Part shown: piece after piece, positions 40,978-48,352 of the stretch
Numbering within the stretch: position 1 is the stretch's first letter
How the letters are laid out: the number at the start of each line of letters is the position of its first letter
Source: Frigidibacter sp. ROC022
GTDB lineage: Bacteria; Pseudomonadota; Alphaproteobacteria; Rhodobacterales; Rhodobacteraceae
Length of the DNA stretch: 64,000 nt
Reading direction: 5' to 3'
Assembly: GCF_024723735.1 (NCBI RefSeq)
Contig: NZ_JANQDU010000005.1
Coordinates: 1 to 64,000 of the forward strand
Position numbers and translations under genes: made by a program
Notes under the pieces: model-generated
The model's database searches: none
What the model was told of the DNA's origin: nothing
Seen by the model: the letters and a program-made list of their open reading frames with translations, nothing else

Positions 40978-41649
40978 CTAGTCGGCGTAGTGGATGGTGG
41001 CGTTCGCCAGCACCCCGGCGACCGGCGCCTGGGCCGGTTCGAGGTCGCGGGCGCGCATCAGCGCCTCCTTCTTGTCCTCGCCGAGCAGCAGCAGATGCAG
41101 CGACATCGCCGAGGTCAGATAGGGCAGGGTGATGGTCAGCCGGATCTCCTCTTCGCCGGGGCGGCGCATCGGCATCAGCAACGGCGCGTCCGGGGCCAGC
41201 GCCTCGGCCAGGCGGTCGGAGTCGGGGAAGATCGAGGCGGTATGCATGTCGGCGCCCATCCCGAGCCAGAGCAGGTTGAAGGGCAGATGCGGCGTGACCA
41301 TTTCGGTCAGCTCGTCGAGCACGTCCTCGGGCTGCGGGGTGTCGCGCCAGAGCGGGTGGAAACGCGCCGCGGCGGCGTGGCCGGTCAGCAGGCGGCGGCG
41401 GATCAGCCGTGCATTGGAACGGTCCGAGCTTTCCGGCACCCAGCGTTCGTCCGAAGGCAGGATGTCCACCCGGTCCCAGTCCAGCGCGACGCCCGCGAGC
41501 GTGTCGAAGATCGGCCCCGGGGTGGTGCCGCCGGGAACCCCGAAGCTGACCCGCTCCTCGTGCCCCAGGGCGGCGCGCAATTCGCTGGCCATCATGTCGG
41601 CGGCCCGCATGAACAGGAAGTCACGGTCCGGATATTCGATCATCTTCAT
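40978..41649 (-). CDS. pgl: 6-phosphogluconolactonase
   Basis: A 223-residue lactonase of the SOL/DevB family, seen from VSFGVPGGTTPGPIFD (phosphate loop), ILPSDERWVPESSDRSNARLI and LLWLGMGADMHTASIFP. It opens 6-phosphogluconolactone to 6-phosphogluconate. Its ATG overlaps the zwf stop (ATGA), so the two enzymes are translationally coupled. Two candidate ATGs (41649, 41643) are close together. Confidence 0.94.
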   Translation of the reverse strand: MKMIEYPDRDFLFMRAADMMASELRAALGHEERVSFGVPGGTTPGPIFDTLAGVALDWDRVDILPSDERWVPESSDRSNARLIRRRLLTGHAAAARFHPLWRDTPQPEDVLDELTEMVTPHLPFNLLWLGMGADMHTASIFPDSDRLAEALAPDAPLLMPMRRPGEEEIRLTITLPYLTSAMSLHLLLLGEDKKEALMRARDLEPAQAPVAGVLANATIHYAD

Positions 41650-43097
41650 GGCTTGATCTCCCGCCAGCGGCGTCCGTCGCGATGCAGAAGCATCATCGAA
41701 TCCTCCGGACCGTTGGAGCCCGGGTCGTAGGGTTTCGGCACGTCATGCCGGGCTTCCCAGCCCTCGATGATCGGGTCGGTCCAGGCCCAGGCGGCCTCGA
41801 CCTCGTCACCACGCATGAACAGGGTCTGGTTGCCGCGGATCACGTCCATGATCAACCGCTCATAGGCATCCGGCGCCTCTTCCAGCTCGGGGCCGAGCGC
41901 ATCGGCGAAGGTCATGTCCAGCGGCACGTCGATGAGCCGCATCCCGCCCGGTCCCGGTTCCTTGATCGTGACGCCGAGCGTCATGCCCTCGTTCGGCTGC
42001 AGCCGGATGGTCAGGATGTTGCGGTGCTGGCCGGCATCGTCGCCGAAGATCGAATGCGGCGCGTCCTTGAACACCACGGCGATTTCCGAGGCGCGGCTCT
42101 TCAGCTTCTTTCCGGTGCGCAGATAGATCGGGGTCCCGGCCCAACGCCAGTTCGAGATATGGATCTTCAGCGCGATGAAGCTTTCGGTGCGGCTCTTCGG
42201 ATCGCCCGCATCCTCGCGGTAGCCGGGTTCGTCGCCGGCGGCATACTGGCCGCGGACGATCTCGTGCGGCTCCAGCGGATCGAGCGCGCGGATCACCTTC
42301 AGCTTCTCGTCGCGCACCGCGTCGGGGTCGAAGCGGGCCGGCGGCTCCATCGCGATCAGGCAGAGGAGCTGCATCATGTGGTTCTGCACCATGTCCCGCA
42401 TGGCGCCCGCGTTGTCGTAATAGGCGCCGCGGCCGCCGACCCCGACCGTCTCGGCCACGGTGATCTGGATGTGATCGACGTAATGCGAGTTCCACAGCGG
42501 CTCGAACAGCATGTTGCCGAAGCGCAGCGCCATCAGGTTCTGCACCGTTTCCTTGCCGAGGTAATGGTCGATCCGGTAGACCTGACTTTCCGCGAAATGC
42601 GCCGCCAGCGTGGCGTTCAGCGCCTTGGCCGAGGCGAGGTCGCGGCCGAAGGGTTTCTCGACCACGATCCGGGAATCGGGGGTGGCGATCTTGTGCTTGT
42701 GCAGGCGTTCGGCCAGGGCACCGAAAAGCGAGGGACCGACCGAGAAATAGAAGGCCCGGATCACCCCCGGCCGCATCCGCTGTGCCAGCTCGGCCCAGCC
42801 GTTTTCGCCGGTGGCGTCGATGGTGACGAAATGCAGGCGGCCGAGGAAGGCCTTGACCTGTTCGGGGTCGCGGTCGGCGTCGGGGACGAATTCGTCGAGC
42901 GCCTCGCGGATCATGGTGCGGAAGTCGGCATCGCCGATATCGGCGCGCGCGGCACCGAAGACCCGCGCCTCGGGCGGCATTTGTCCGGCGACGAAACGGT
43001 GATAGAGGCTGGGGAAGATCTTCCGCCGCGCCAGATCACCTGTGCCGCCAAAAATCACCAGATCAAAATCCTCGACGGGAATGACTCGTGCGACCAT
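41646..43097 (-). CDS. zwf: Glucose-6-phosphate 1-dehydrogenase
   Basis: A 483-residue dehydrogenase. NADP-binding GGTGDLA at residues 17-23 and the active-site signature RIDHYLGK at 175-182. It feeds glucose-6-phosphate into the Entner-Doudoroff and pentose phosphate pathways and makes NADPH. First gene of the operon with pgl and pgi. GAGG lies 6-9 bases before the ATG, and a perfect 12-bp palindrome sits 17 bases upstream of the start codon. Confidence 0.96.
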   Translation of the reverse strand: MVARVIPVEDFDLVIFGGTGDLARRKIFPSLYHRFVAGQMPPEARVFGAARADIGDADFRTMIREALDEFVPDADRDPEQVKAFLGRLHFVTIDATGENGWAELAQRMRPGVIRAFYFSVGPSLFGALAERLHKHKIATPDSRIVVEKPFGRDLASAKALNATLAAHFAESQVYRIDHYLGKETVQNLMALRFGNMLFEPLWNSHYVDHIQITVAETVGVGGRGAYYDNAGAMRDMVQNHMMQLLCLIAMEPPARFDPDAVRDEKLKVIRALDPLEPHEIVRGQYAAGDEPGYREDAGDPKSRTESFIALKIHISNWRWAGTPIYLRTGKKLKSRASEIAVVFKDAPHSIFGDDAGQHRNILTIRLQPNEGMTLGVTIKEPGPGGMRLIDVPLDMTFADALGPELEEAPDAYERLIMDVIRGNQTLFMRGDEVEAAWAWTDPIIEGWEARHDVPKPYDPGSNGPEDSMMLLHRDGRRWREIKP

Positions 43098-43113
43098 GGT
43101 GACCTCGATACCT

Positions 43114-43125
43114 GTTAGCGCTAAC
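43114..43125. promoter_or_regulatory. Operator-like palindrome upstream of zwf
   Basis: GTTAGCGCTAAC is a perfect 12-bp palindrome with central CG, the shape of LacI-family operators. It lies 17 bases before the zwf start codon, where a bound repressor would block transcription of zwf-pgl-pgi. No LacI-type gene is in this window. A partial copy is at 78-89. Confidence 0.55.
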
Positions 43126-43364
43126 TAAGCCCGTCTTAGCTGTGTCGTCGCGACGAGTCTAGCATCAGCGCCGCCCGACACAATCGCCGGAGACCGAATT
43201 CATGCCGCCGGTCCTGCGGGACACTGTTTCGGAACCGGCGGTGGATTGTTTCCGCCGGGCCTGCAATGTCAACCATGGATTGATCCCGCGCAATGCCGCG
43301 CGCCTCGGGCGGGCGGACCCGGGAAGTTTCGGCCCTGACTGACGCAACGTGAGAAGGAATTCCT

Positions 43365-43393
43365 TTGTTCTGCATGGCGACATGACCTATGTT
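43365..43393 (+). promoter_or_regulatory. Candidate sigma70 promoter of the VPLPA-CTERM gene
   Basis: TTGTTC (43365-43370), 17 bases, TATGTT (43388-43393), about 55 bases before the chosen start codon. Both hexamers are fair matches and the spacing is ideal. Confidence 0.4.
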
Positions 43394-43448
43394 GTCCGGA
43401 ACGGTTTGGCGGCGTGTCGGACTGCCGAGCCTGGACATGGGGTATTCT

Positions 43449-44066
43449 ATGAATTTTCTGAAGACATTTGCTGCGGTCGCACTGTTGGGGGCCGGGATGG
43501 CCGGTGGTGCGGTGGCATCGACGGTCCACGACGTGGTGATCGAAGTCAATTCAGCAAGCAACACGGACGTTGTTTCCGACGTCTTCACTTTGTCGAACCC
43601 GATCGGCAGCAACAGCGGTCCGAACTGCCCGTCGGACGCGGGTGAAAGCGTCGAGGCGCCCTGTGGCCTGGTCAACAACGGTCAGATGGGGACACTGACG
43701 GCGGCGCCGCCGGTGGTGGAATTCGATCTGGTGTCGATGTGGATCGAGCGGGTCTGCAACGGACAATGCACGGTTCCCACCTTTGTCGTTAAGGGCTACT
43801 ATGCGAATGGCACGACGATTGCGACCTACTTCTCTGCCGGCTTCGCGGATGGCAAGATCGATTTTGACGACATCGGTAGCGGCGGCTATTGGAACGGGTT
43901 GACCAAGGTCGAGTTCTCCCAGATCGATGGCAGCGGCAACGTGCGCTATGACAATATCGCCGTGCGCTACACCACGGCAGCTGTTCCGCTGCCGGCGGCC
44001 GGTCTGCTGCTGCTGGGGGCCTTCGGTGCCCTGGGGGCGGTCCGGCGTCGGCGCAAGGCCGCCTGA
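43449..44066 (+). CDS. VPLPA-CTERM sorting-domain surface protein
   Basis: A 205-residue secreted protein. Signal peptide (MNFLKTFAAVALLGAG...AVAS), a beta-rich central part with four Cys (GPNCPSD, EAPCGL, RVCNGQC), and a C-terminal VPLPAAGLLLLGAFGALGAV-helix followed by RRRRKAA. This tripartite tail is the VPLPA variant of PEP-CTERM, recognised by an exosortase and usually cleaved during export to the cell surface. No exosortase gene is in this window. The start ATG 43449 is at the signal peptide; ATGs at 43389 and 43437 would add an unlikely leader. Confidence 0.88.
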   Translation: MNFLKTFAAVALLGAGMAGGAVASTVHDVVIEVNSASNTDVVSDVFTLSNPIGSNSGPNCPSDAGESVEAPCGLVNNGQMGTLTAAPPVVEFDLVSMWIERVCNGQCTVPTFVVKGYYANGTTIATYFSAGFADGKIDFDDIGSGGYWNGLTKVEFSQIDGSGNVRYDNIAVRYTTAAVPLPAAGLLLLGAFGALGAVRRRRKAA

Positions 44067-44103
44067 CCGAAAACTGGCTGCGGCCACGGACCGAGCAGGA
44101 TGC

Positions 44104-44126
44104 AGCGCCCCGCGGGGCGCTGTTTT
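44104..44126 (+). terminator. Hairpin terminator after VPLPA-CTERM gene
   Basis: AGCGCCCCGCGGGGCGCT (44104-44121) is a perfect 18-base palindrome followed by GTTTT. It lies 38 bases after the stop codon. Confidence 0.6.
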
Positions 44127-44161
44127 CGTTTGTCCGGGGCGCCGTGCCGCGCCCGGCAAGC

Positions 44162-44186
44162 AAACGGCCCGGACAGAGCCGGGCCG
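44162..44186 (-). terminator. Hairpin terminator after infC
   Basis: On the minus strand CGGCCCGG-CTCTGT-CCGGGCCG is an 8-bp stem with a 6-base loop followed by TTTG. It lies 30 bases after the infC stop and faces the terminator of the converging gene. Confidence 0.6.
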
Positions 44187-44216
44187 CGATGTCGCGTTGA
44201 AATTGTCTCCGAGGCC

Positions 44217-44759
44217 CTATTTGGCCGGACCGACCATCATCACCATCTGACGGCCTTCGACCTTGGGCATCGATTCGACCTTGCCGATCTCTGCGATGTC
44301 GCGGGCGACCCGTTCCAGCAATTCGCGACCCAGTTCCATATGCGCCATCTCGCGGCCACGGAAGCGCAGGGTGACCTTCACCTTGTCGCCGGCCTCGAGA
44401 AACTTGACCACCGAGCGCATCTTGACCTCGTAGTCATGGGTATCGGTTCCCGGGCGGAACTTGATCTCCTTGATCTCGATGGTCTTCTGCTTCTTCTTGG
44501 CCTCGGCCTCTTTCTTCTGGGTCTCGTACTTGAATTTGCCGAAATCCATGATCTTGCAGACCGGCGGCACCGCGTTCGGGCTGATCTCGACCAGATCCAG
44601 CCCGACCTCCTGGGCCATCATCATGGCGCGGGACGGGCTGACGACACCGACATTCTCGCCGTCGGCACCGATCAGGCGGATTTCATGAGCACGGATTCGG
44701 TCGTTGACCTTGGGGCCGGTATCGCGCACCGGCGGGGCGTTGTGAGGTCTGCGGGCTAT
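44217..44759 (-). CDS. infC: Translation initiation factor IF-3
   Basis: A 180-residue IF-3. The N-terminal domain ([21 protein letters not shown]), the basic linker and the C-terminal domain ([18 protein letters not shown]) are complete. The likely start is ATA at 44759, giving the usual alphaproteobacterial opening ARRPHNAPP before [15 protein letters not shown] lies 8 bases upstream. The first standard start codon in frame is a GTG 10 codons later, inside the conserved part. IF-3 discriminates against non-standard start codons, so such a start allows autoregulation, as with ATT in E. coli infC. Confidence 0.94.
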   Translation of the reverse strand: MARRPHNAPPVRDTGPKVNDRIRAHEIRLIGADGENVGVVSPSRAMMMAQEVGLDLVEISPNAVPPVCKIMDFGKFKYETQKKEAEAKKKQKTIEIKEIKFRPGTDTHDYEVKMRSVVKFLEAGDKVKVTLRFRGREMAHMELGRELLERVARDIAEIGKVESMPKVEGRQMVMMVGPAK

Positions 44760-44998
44760 GACGCTTGTCCTTTTGCGATTAGCTGAAAGTATCGCGCAAA
44801 TTAGCGGCAGCGGGCCAGCTTTTCAACCGGATTCTAAGCATGGCGGCACGGGGCGGATTCCCGGTGGCCGGGGCCGGGCTGCGGACTTTCCAAGCGCCGG
44901 GCAATCTGGCATAGGACCGCGCAAGGCAGGGCCGGCCCCCGGGGTGGGGATCGAAAGCCGTGCCACAGAGCCGTCTCATAGGACTGGGGGATAGTAGA

Positions 44999-46057
44999 AT
45001 GAATAGAAACGGATTGATTGCAGCCCTGATCGCGGCCGCCGTCGTGGTCGGGGGCGCCTGGTACATGAAGGCGCAGAAGGACGCCGAGATCGCCGCCGCC
45101 GCGGAAGAGAAGGCCGCGGCGGAAGCCAAGGCCGCCGAGGAAGCCGCCGCGGCCGAGAAAGCAGCTGCCGAGGCCAAGGCCGCCGAAGAGGCCGCCGCTG
45201 CCGAGAAGGCCGCTGCGGAAGCCAAGGCCGCAGAAGAGGCGAAAGCCGCCGAGGAAGCCGCCGCCGCCGAGGCCAAGGCTGCCGAAGAGGCTGCGGCCGC
45301 CGAGAAGGCCGCGGAAGAAGCCGCCGCCGCCGAGAAGGCCGCCGCTGAAGCCAAGGCCGCCGAAGAGGCGAAAGCCGCCGAGGAAGCCGCTGCTGCCGAG
45401 AAAGCGGCTGCCGAAGAGAAGGCGGCCGAGGAAGCTGCCGCCGGCGAGGCGGATGAGGAAAAGGCCGCCGAGGAAGCCAAGGCGGCCGAGGAAGCCGCCG
45501 CCGCCAAGAAAGCCGCGGAAGATGCTGCCGCGGCCGAGAAGGCTGCGGCCGAGGCGAAGGCTGCCGAGGAAGCCGCCGCTGCCGAGAAGGCCGCCGAAGA
45601 GGCTGCCGCCGCCGAGCAGGCCGCGGCCGAGGCCAAGGCTGCGGAAGAAGCGGCCGCCAAGGCTGCGGAAGAGGCTGCTGCCAAGGCCGCCGAGGAAGCC
45701 GCTGCGAAGGCCGCGGAAGAAGCCGCCGCGAAGGCTGCCGAAGAGGCCGCTGCCGCTGCGAAAGCGGCAGAGGAAGCCGCCGCGGCCGAGAATGCCGCTG
45801 CCGATGCCAAGGCTGCAGAAGAAGCCGAAGCTGCCGCCAAGGCCGCCGAGGCGGCTGCCGCCGAGGCGCTGCCGGACCCTGCGGTGGTCTTCACCAAGGA
45901 AGGCTTCAACCTGGAAGACGCTCAGAAGCTGATCGATGCCTCCTCGCTGTCGGACAGCGACAAGGAGATGCTGAAGAAGGCGCTGGAGCGGACCGAGAAC
46001 CTGCCGTCGCTGCTGCCCGACGTTCTGACGGCGGCGCGGGAGAAACTGGGGCTCTGA
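44999..46057 (+). CDS. Membrane-anchored Ala/Glu/Lys repeat protein
   Basis: A 352-residue protein in three parts. Residues 1-25 hold one membrane helix (GLIAALIAAAVVVGGAWYM). Residues about 30-288 are an almost pure Ala/Glu/Lys repeat (units such as AAEEAAAAEKAAAEAK), expected to form a very long single helix or coiled coil, as in TolA domain II. Residues 289-352 form a small conserved-looking end (PDPAVVFTKEGFNLEDAQKL). TolA-like architecture suggests a periplasm-spanning arm, but the end domain is not recognisably TolA and no tol/pal genes are near. Stands alone with its own terminator. Confidence 0.75.
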   Translation: MNRNGLIAALIAAAVVVGGAWYMKAQKDAEIAAAAEEKAAAEAKAAEEAAAAEKAAAEAKAAEEAAAAEKAAAEAKAAEEAKAAEEAAAAEAKAAEEAAAAEKAAEEAAAAEKAAAEAKAAEEAKAAEEAAAAEKAAAEEKAAEEAAAGEADEEKAAEEAKAAEEAAAAKKAAEDAAAAEKAAAEAKAAEEAAAAEKAAEEAAAAEQAAAEAKAAEEAAAKAAEEAAAKAAEEAAAKAAEEAAAKAAEEAAAAAKAAEEAAAAENAAADAKAAEEAEAAAKAAEAAAAEALPDPAVVFTKEGFNLEDAQKLIDASSLSDSDKEMLKKALERTENLPSLLPDVLTAAREKLGL

Positions 46058-46079
46058 CCCGGTTCATCCGGAACATCGG

Positions 46080-46107
46080 ACGGGCGACCCATGCGGTCGC
46101 CCGTTTT
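46080..46107 (+). terminator. Rho-independent terminator after the Ala/Glu/Lys repeat gene
   Basis: ACGGGCGACC pairs perfectly with GGTCGCCCGT around a 5-base loop and runs into TTTT. It lies 22 bases behind the stop codon. Confidence 0.88.
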
Positions 46108-46163
46108 CGTTCGCGGTTGCGCGTGGGGCCGAAGGTGCCGCGCCCGGCTGCCCCGGGGACAGG

Positions 46164-46985
46164 CTAGATTCCGTCGCCGACGAAGGACTTCTCGACCACA
46201 TATTCCCGAGGTTCGGAATTGGCGCCCTCGCGCAGGCCGAAACCTTCCAGCACCGCCTTCAGGTCGATGTTGAGCGCCATCGAGCCGCAGACCATGGCCC
46301 TGTCGGTCTCGGCCGACATCGCCGGCAGGCCGAGATCGGCAAAGACCTTGCCCGAGGACAGGTTGTCGGTGATCCGGCCCATGTGCCCGGAGGTCTCGCG
46401 GGTGGTGGTCGGGTAGTAGAGCAGCTTGCCCTTGACGAATTCCCCGATCAGCGGGTCGTCGGGCAGGCTCTCGATCAGCTTCCGGCCGTATTCCAGCTCT
46501 GCCGTTTCCCGGCAGGTATGCATCACGATCACCTGCTCGTAGCGTTCATAGGTCTCGGGGTCGCGGACCAGAGAGGCGAAGGGCGCGATGCCGGTGCCGG
46601 TGGCCAGCATCCAGAGCCGCTTGCCGGGCAGCAGCGCGTCGAGCACCAGGGTGCCGACCGGCTTGGGCCGCAGGATGATCTGGTCGCCGGGCCGGATATG
46701 CTGAAGCTTCGAGGTCAGCGGCCCGTCGGGCACCTTGATCGAGTAGAACTCCAGTTCCTCGTCCCAGCTCGGCGAGGCGATCGAATAGGCCCGCAGCAGC
46801 GGCTTGCCGTTGTCGCCCAGCAGGCCGATCATCACGAACTCGCCCGAGCGGAAGCGCAGGCTGCGCGGCCGGGTGACCCGGAACGAGAACAGCCGGTCGG
46901 TCCAATGCGTGACCTCGGTGACGGTCTGGGCATCGGGCAGGGTCTGGATCGGTTTTGCGTCGGTCATGGGCGAGACGGCACTCAT
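46164..46985 (-). CDS. fpr: Ferredoxin--NADP(+) reductase
   Basis: A 273-residue FAD-containing reductase of the bacterial FPR type. FAD-binding RAYSIASPSWD, NADP-binding GTGIAPFASLVRDPE, and a C-terminal EYVVEKSFVGDGI, close to the Rhodobacter capsulatus FPR. It exchanges electrons between NADPH and ferredoxin/flavodoxin. Three in-frame ATGs (47000, 46985, 46967) are possible; 46985 has the best GGAA spacing. It follows the sulfate-reduction operon on the same strand after 71 bases and could supply reduced ferredoxin to the sulfite reductase. Confidence 0.93.
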   Translation of the reverse strand: MSAVSPMTDAKPIQTLPDAQTVTEVTHWTDRLFSFRVTRPRSLRFRSGEFVMIGLLGDNGKPLLRAYSIASPSWDEELEFYSIKVPDGPLTSKLQHIRPGDQIILRPKPVGTLVLDALLPGKRLWMLATGTGIAPFASLVRDPETYERYEQVIVMHTCRETAELEYGRKLIESLPDDPLIGEFVKGKLLYYPTTTRETSGHMGRITDNLSSGKVFADLGLPAMSAETDRAMVCGSMALNIDLKAVLEGFGLREGANSEPREYVVEKSFVGDGI

Positions 46986-47056
46986 CTGGTTCCGGGGCAT
47001 GGTTTCGGGTCGCTGGGGCGCCTCATAGTGAAAAGCAAGGGATTGGGAAAGATGTC

Positions 47057-48352
47057 TCAGGCGCGCAGGCGCGACTGATAGTCATGCGCGCGCCAGTTTG
47101 CGCGCCGCTGCCACTGCGGCCAGGGCTGGCGGCGAGCCAGCTCGGCGGGGATTTCGACCTCGTCGAAACCCGAGCGGCGGGCCATGGCATATTGATCGGC
47201 GATCACCGGCCCGGCGGCGCGCAGCCGGCCCTGAAAGCCCATCAGCCGCAGCTGCCGGGCATGGGTGAAGCCGCGCCCGTCCGAGAAGCTGGGGAAGCGG
47301 ACCCGGATCATGTCGATCTCGGGCAGATGTCGGGCCAGCAGCTGCGGGTCGTCCTCGGGGCCGATCTCGATGGCCGTCACCGGGCCGGTGGGGCCCGAGA
47401 ACTCGGCCAGCGGCGTTACCGGATGCGACCAGTCGTCAGCGGCAAACCCCTGATCGGTGACGATCACCGGCGCGTCGGGCTGCGGTGCCGGGGTGGCGTC
47501 GGCGGTGTCCTCCTGCGGTGCGTGCTCGTCGTTGCGGACCAGCACCGGGCGCGGGGCCGGCATCGCATCGGCGGGCACCGGGCCGCGCACCATCCGGCCG
47601 TTGACGAAATGGATGCCGCACTCCTTCTTGCCGGTGCCGCGCCAGCGTCCGGCGCGTTCGTCCTCGCCCTCGGCCACCGGCGAGGTGCAGGGCGCGCAGC
47701 CGATCGAGGGATAGCCCCGGGCCACCAGCGGATGCCGGGGCAGGCGGTTGTTTTGGATGTAGTCCTGCACGTCGGCCTTGGTCCAGCGGGCCAGCGGGTT
47801 GACCTTGATGCGGGCCTCGGCCTCGTTCTCGAAGAACTCCAGCGCCGCGCGGGTGCCGCCCTGAAAGCGCTTTCGCCCGGTGATCCAGGTGTCGAAGCCG
47901 CTGAGCGCGCGTTCCAGCGGCTCGGCCTTGCGCAGGAGGCAGCAGGCGTCCATGTCGCGCCGGTGCAGGCTGTTGTCCGGGTCGCGGGCCCGGAGCGCCT
48001 CGGGATCGGGATGGATCAGCCGCACGTCGCGAAGGCCCAGCCGCTCGGTCAGGTCGCGCTGATAGGCGAGGGTTTCGGGAAACAGCAGCTCGGTCTCCAG
48101 GAACAGCACCGGGGTTTCGGGCCGCATCACCGAGAGCATGTGCAGGAGCACCACCGATTCCGCCCCGAAGGAGGAGACCAGCGCGATCCGCCCGACCTCG
48201 GGGTCGTGCAGGGCGCGTTCCATCACCGCGGTGGCGCCGTGGTGGCGATAGCGGGCGTTCAGGCTGGCGACGCGGCGCGCCACCGGGGCCAGGGGGGGCA
48301 GGTCGAGGACCCGGTCCAGCGGTGACCGGTCCGGCGCGGAATCATGCGGCAT
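47057..48352 (-). CDS. cysH: APS reductase (CysH) fused to DUF934 domain
   Basis: A 431-residue fusion. Residues 1-255 are CysH: SSFGAESVVLLHM loop, CC at 137/138, CxxC at 219/222 and catalytic KKECGIH (C245). The CC...CxxC pair binds [4Fe-4S], so the substrate should be adenylyl sulfate (APS) rather than PAPS. A Pro/Ala-rich linker (260-294) leads to a DUF934 domain (295-430: VTDQGFAADDWSHPV, RVRFPSFSDGRGFTHA, GFDEVEIP), normally a separate neighbouring gene. No frameshift is involved. The start is ATG 48352 or 48358, overlapping the cysI end. Confidence 0.93.
   Translation of the reverse strand: MPHDSAPDRSPLDRVLDLPPLAPVARRVASLNARYRHHGATAVMERALHDPEVGRIALVSSFGAESVVLLHMLSVMRPETPVLFLETELLFPETLAYQRDLTERLGLRDVRLIHPDPEALRARDPDNSLHRRDMDACCLLRKAEPLERALSGFDTWITGRKRFQGGTRAALEFFENEAEARIKVNPLARWTKADVQDYIQNNRLPRHPLVARGYPSIGCAPCTSPVAEGEDERAGRWRGTGKKECGIHFVNGRMVRGPVPADAMPAPRPVLVRNDEHAPQEDTADATPAPQPDAPVIVTDQGFAADDWSHPVTPLAEFSGPTGPVTAIEIGPEDDPQLLARHLPEIDMIRVRFPSFSDGRGFTHARQLRLMGFQGRLRAAGPVIADQYAMARRSGFDEVEIPAELARRQPWPQWQRRANWRAHDYQSRLRA

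Larger units (their letters stand above)
43098..43448. other. Divergent intergenic region zwf / VPLPA-CTERM gene
   Basis: 351 bases with the zwf operator-like palindrome near the left end and a candidate promoter for the right-hand gene near 43365-43393. I see no coding sequence; short open frames on both strands lack ribosome-binding sites. Confidence 0.45.

Noticed and set aside
44779-45909. 376-codon minus-strand frame made of Ala and Ser
   Set aside because: It mirrors the Ala/Glu/Lys repeat gene codon by codon; the repeat DNA keeps the reverse frame open.
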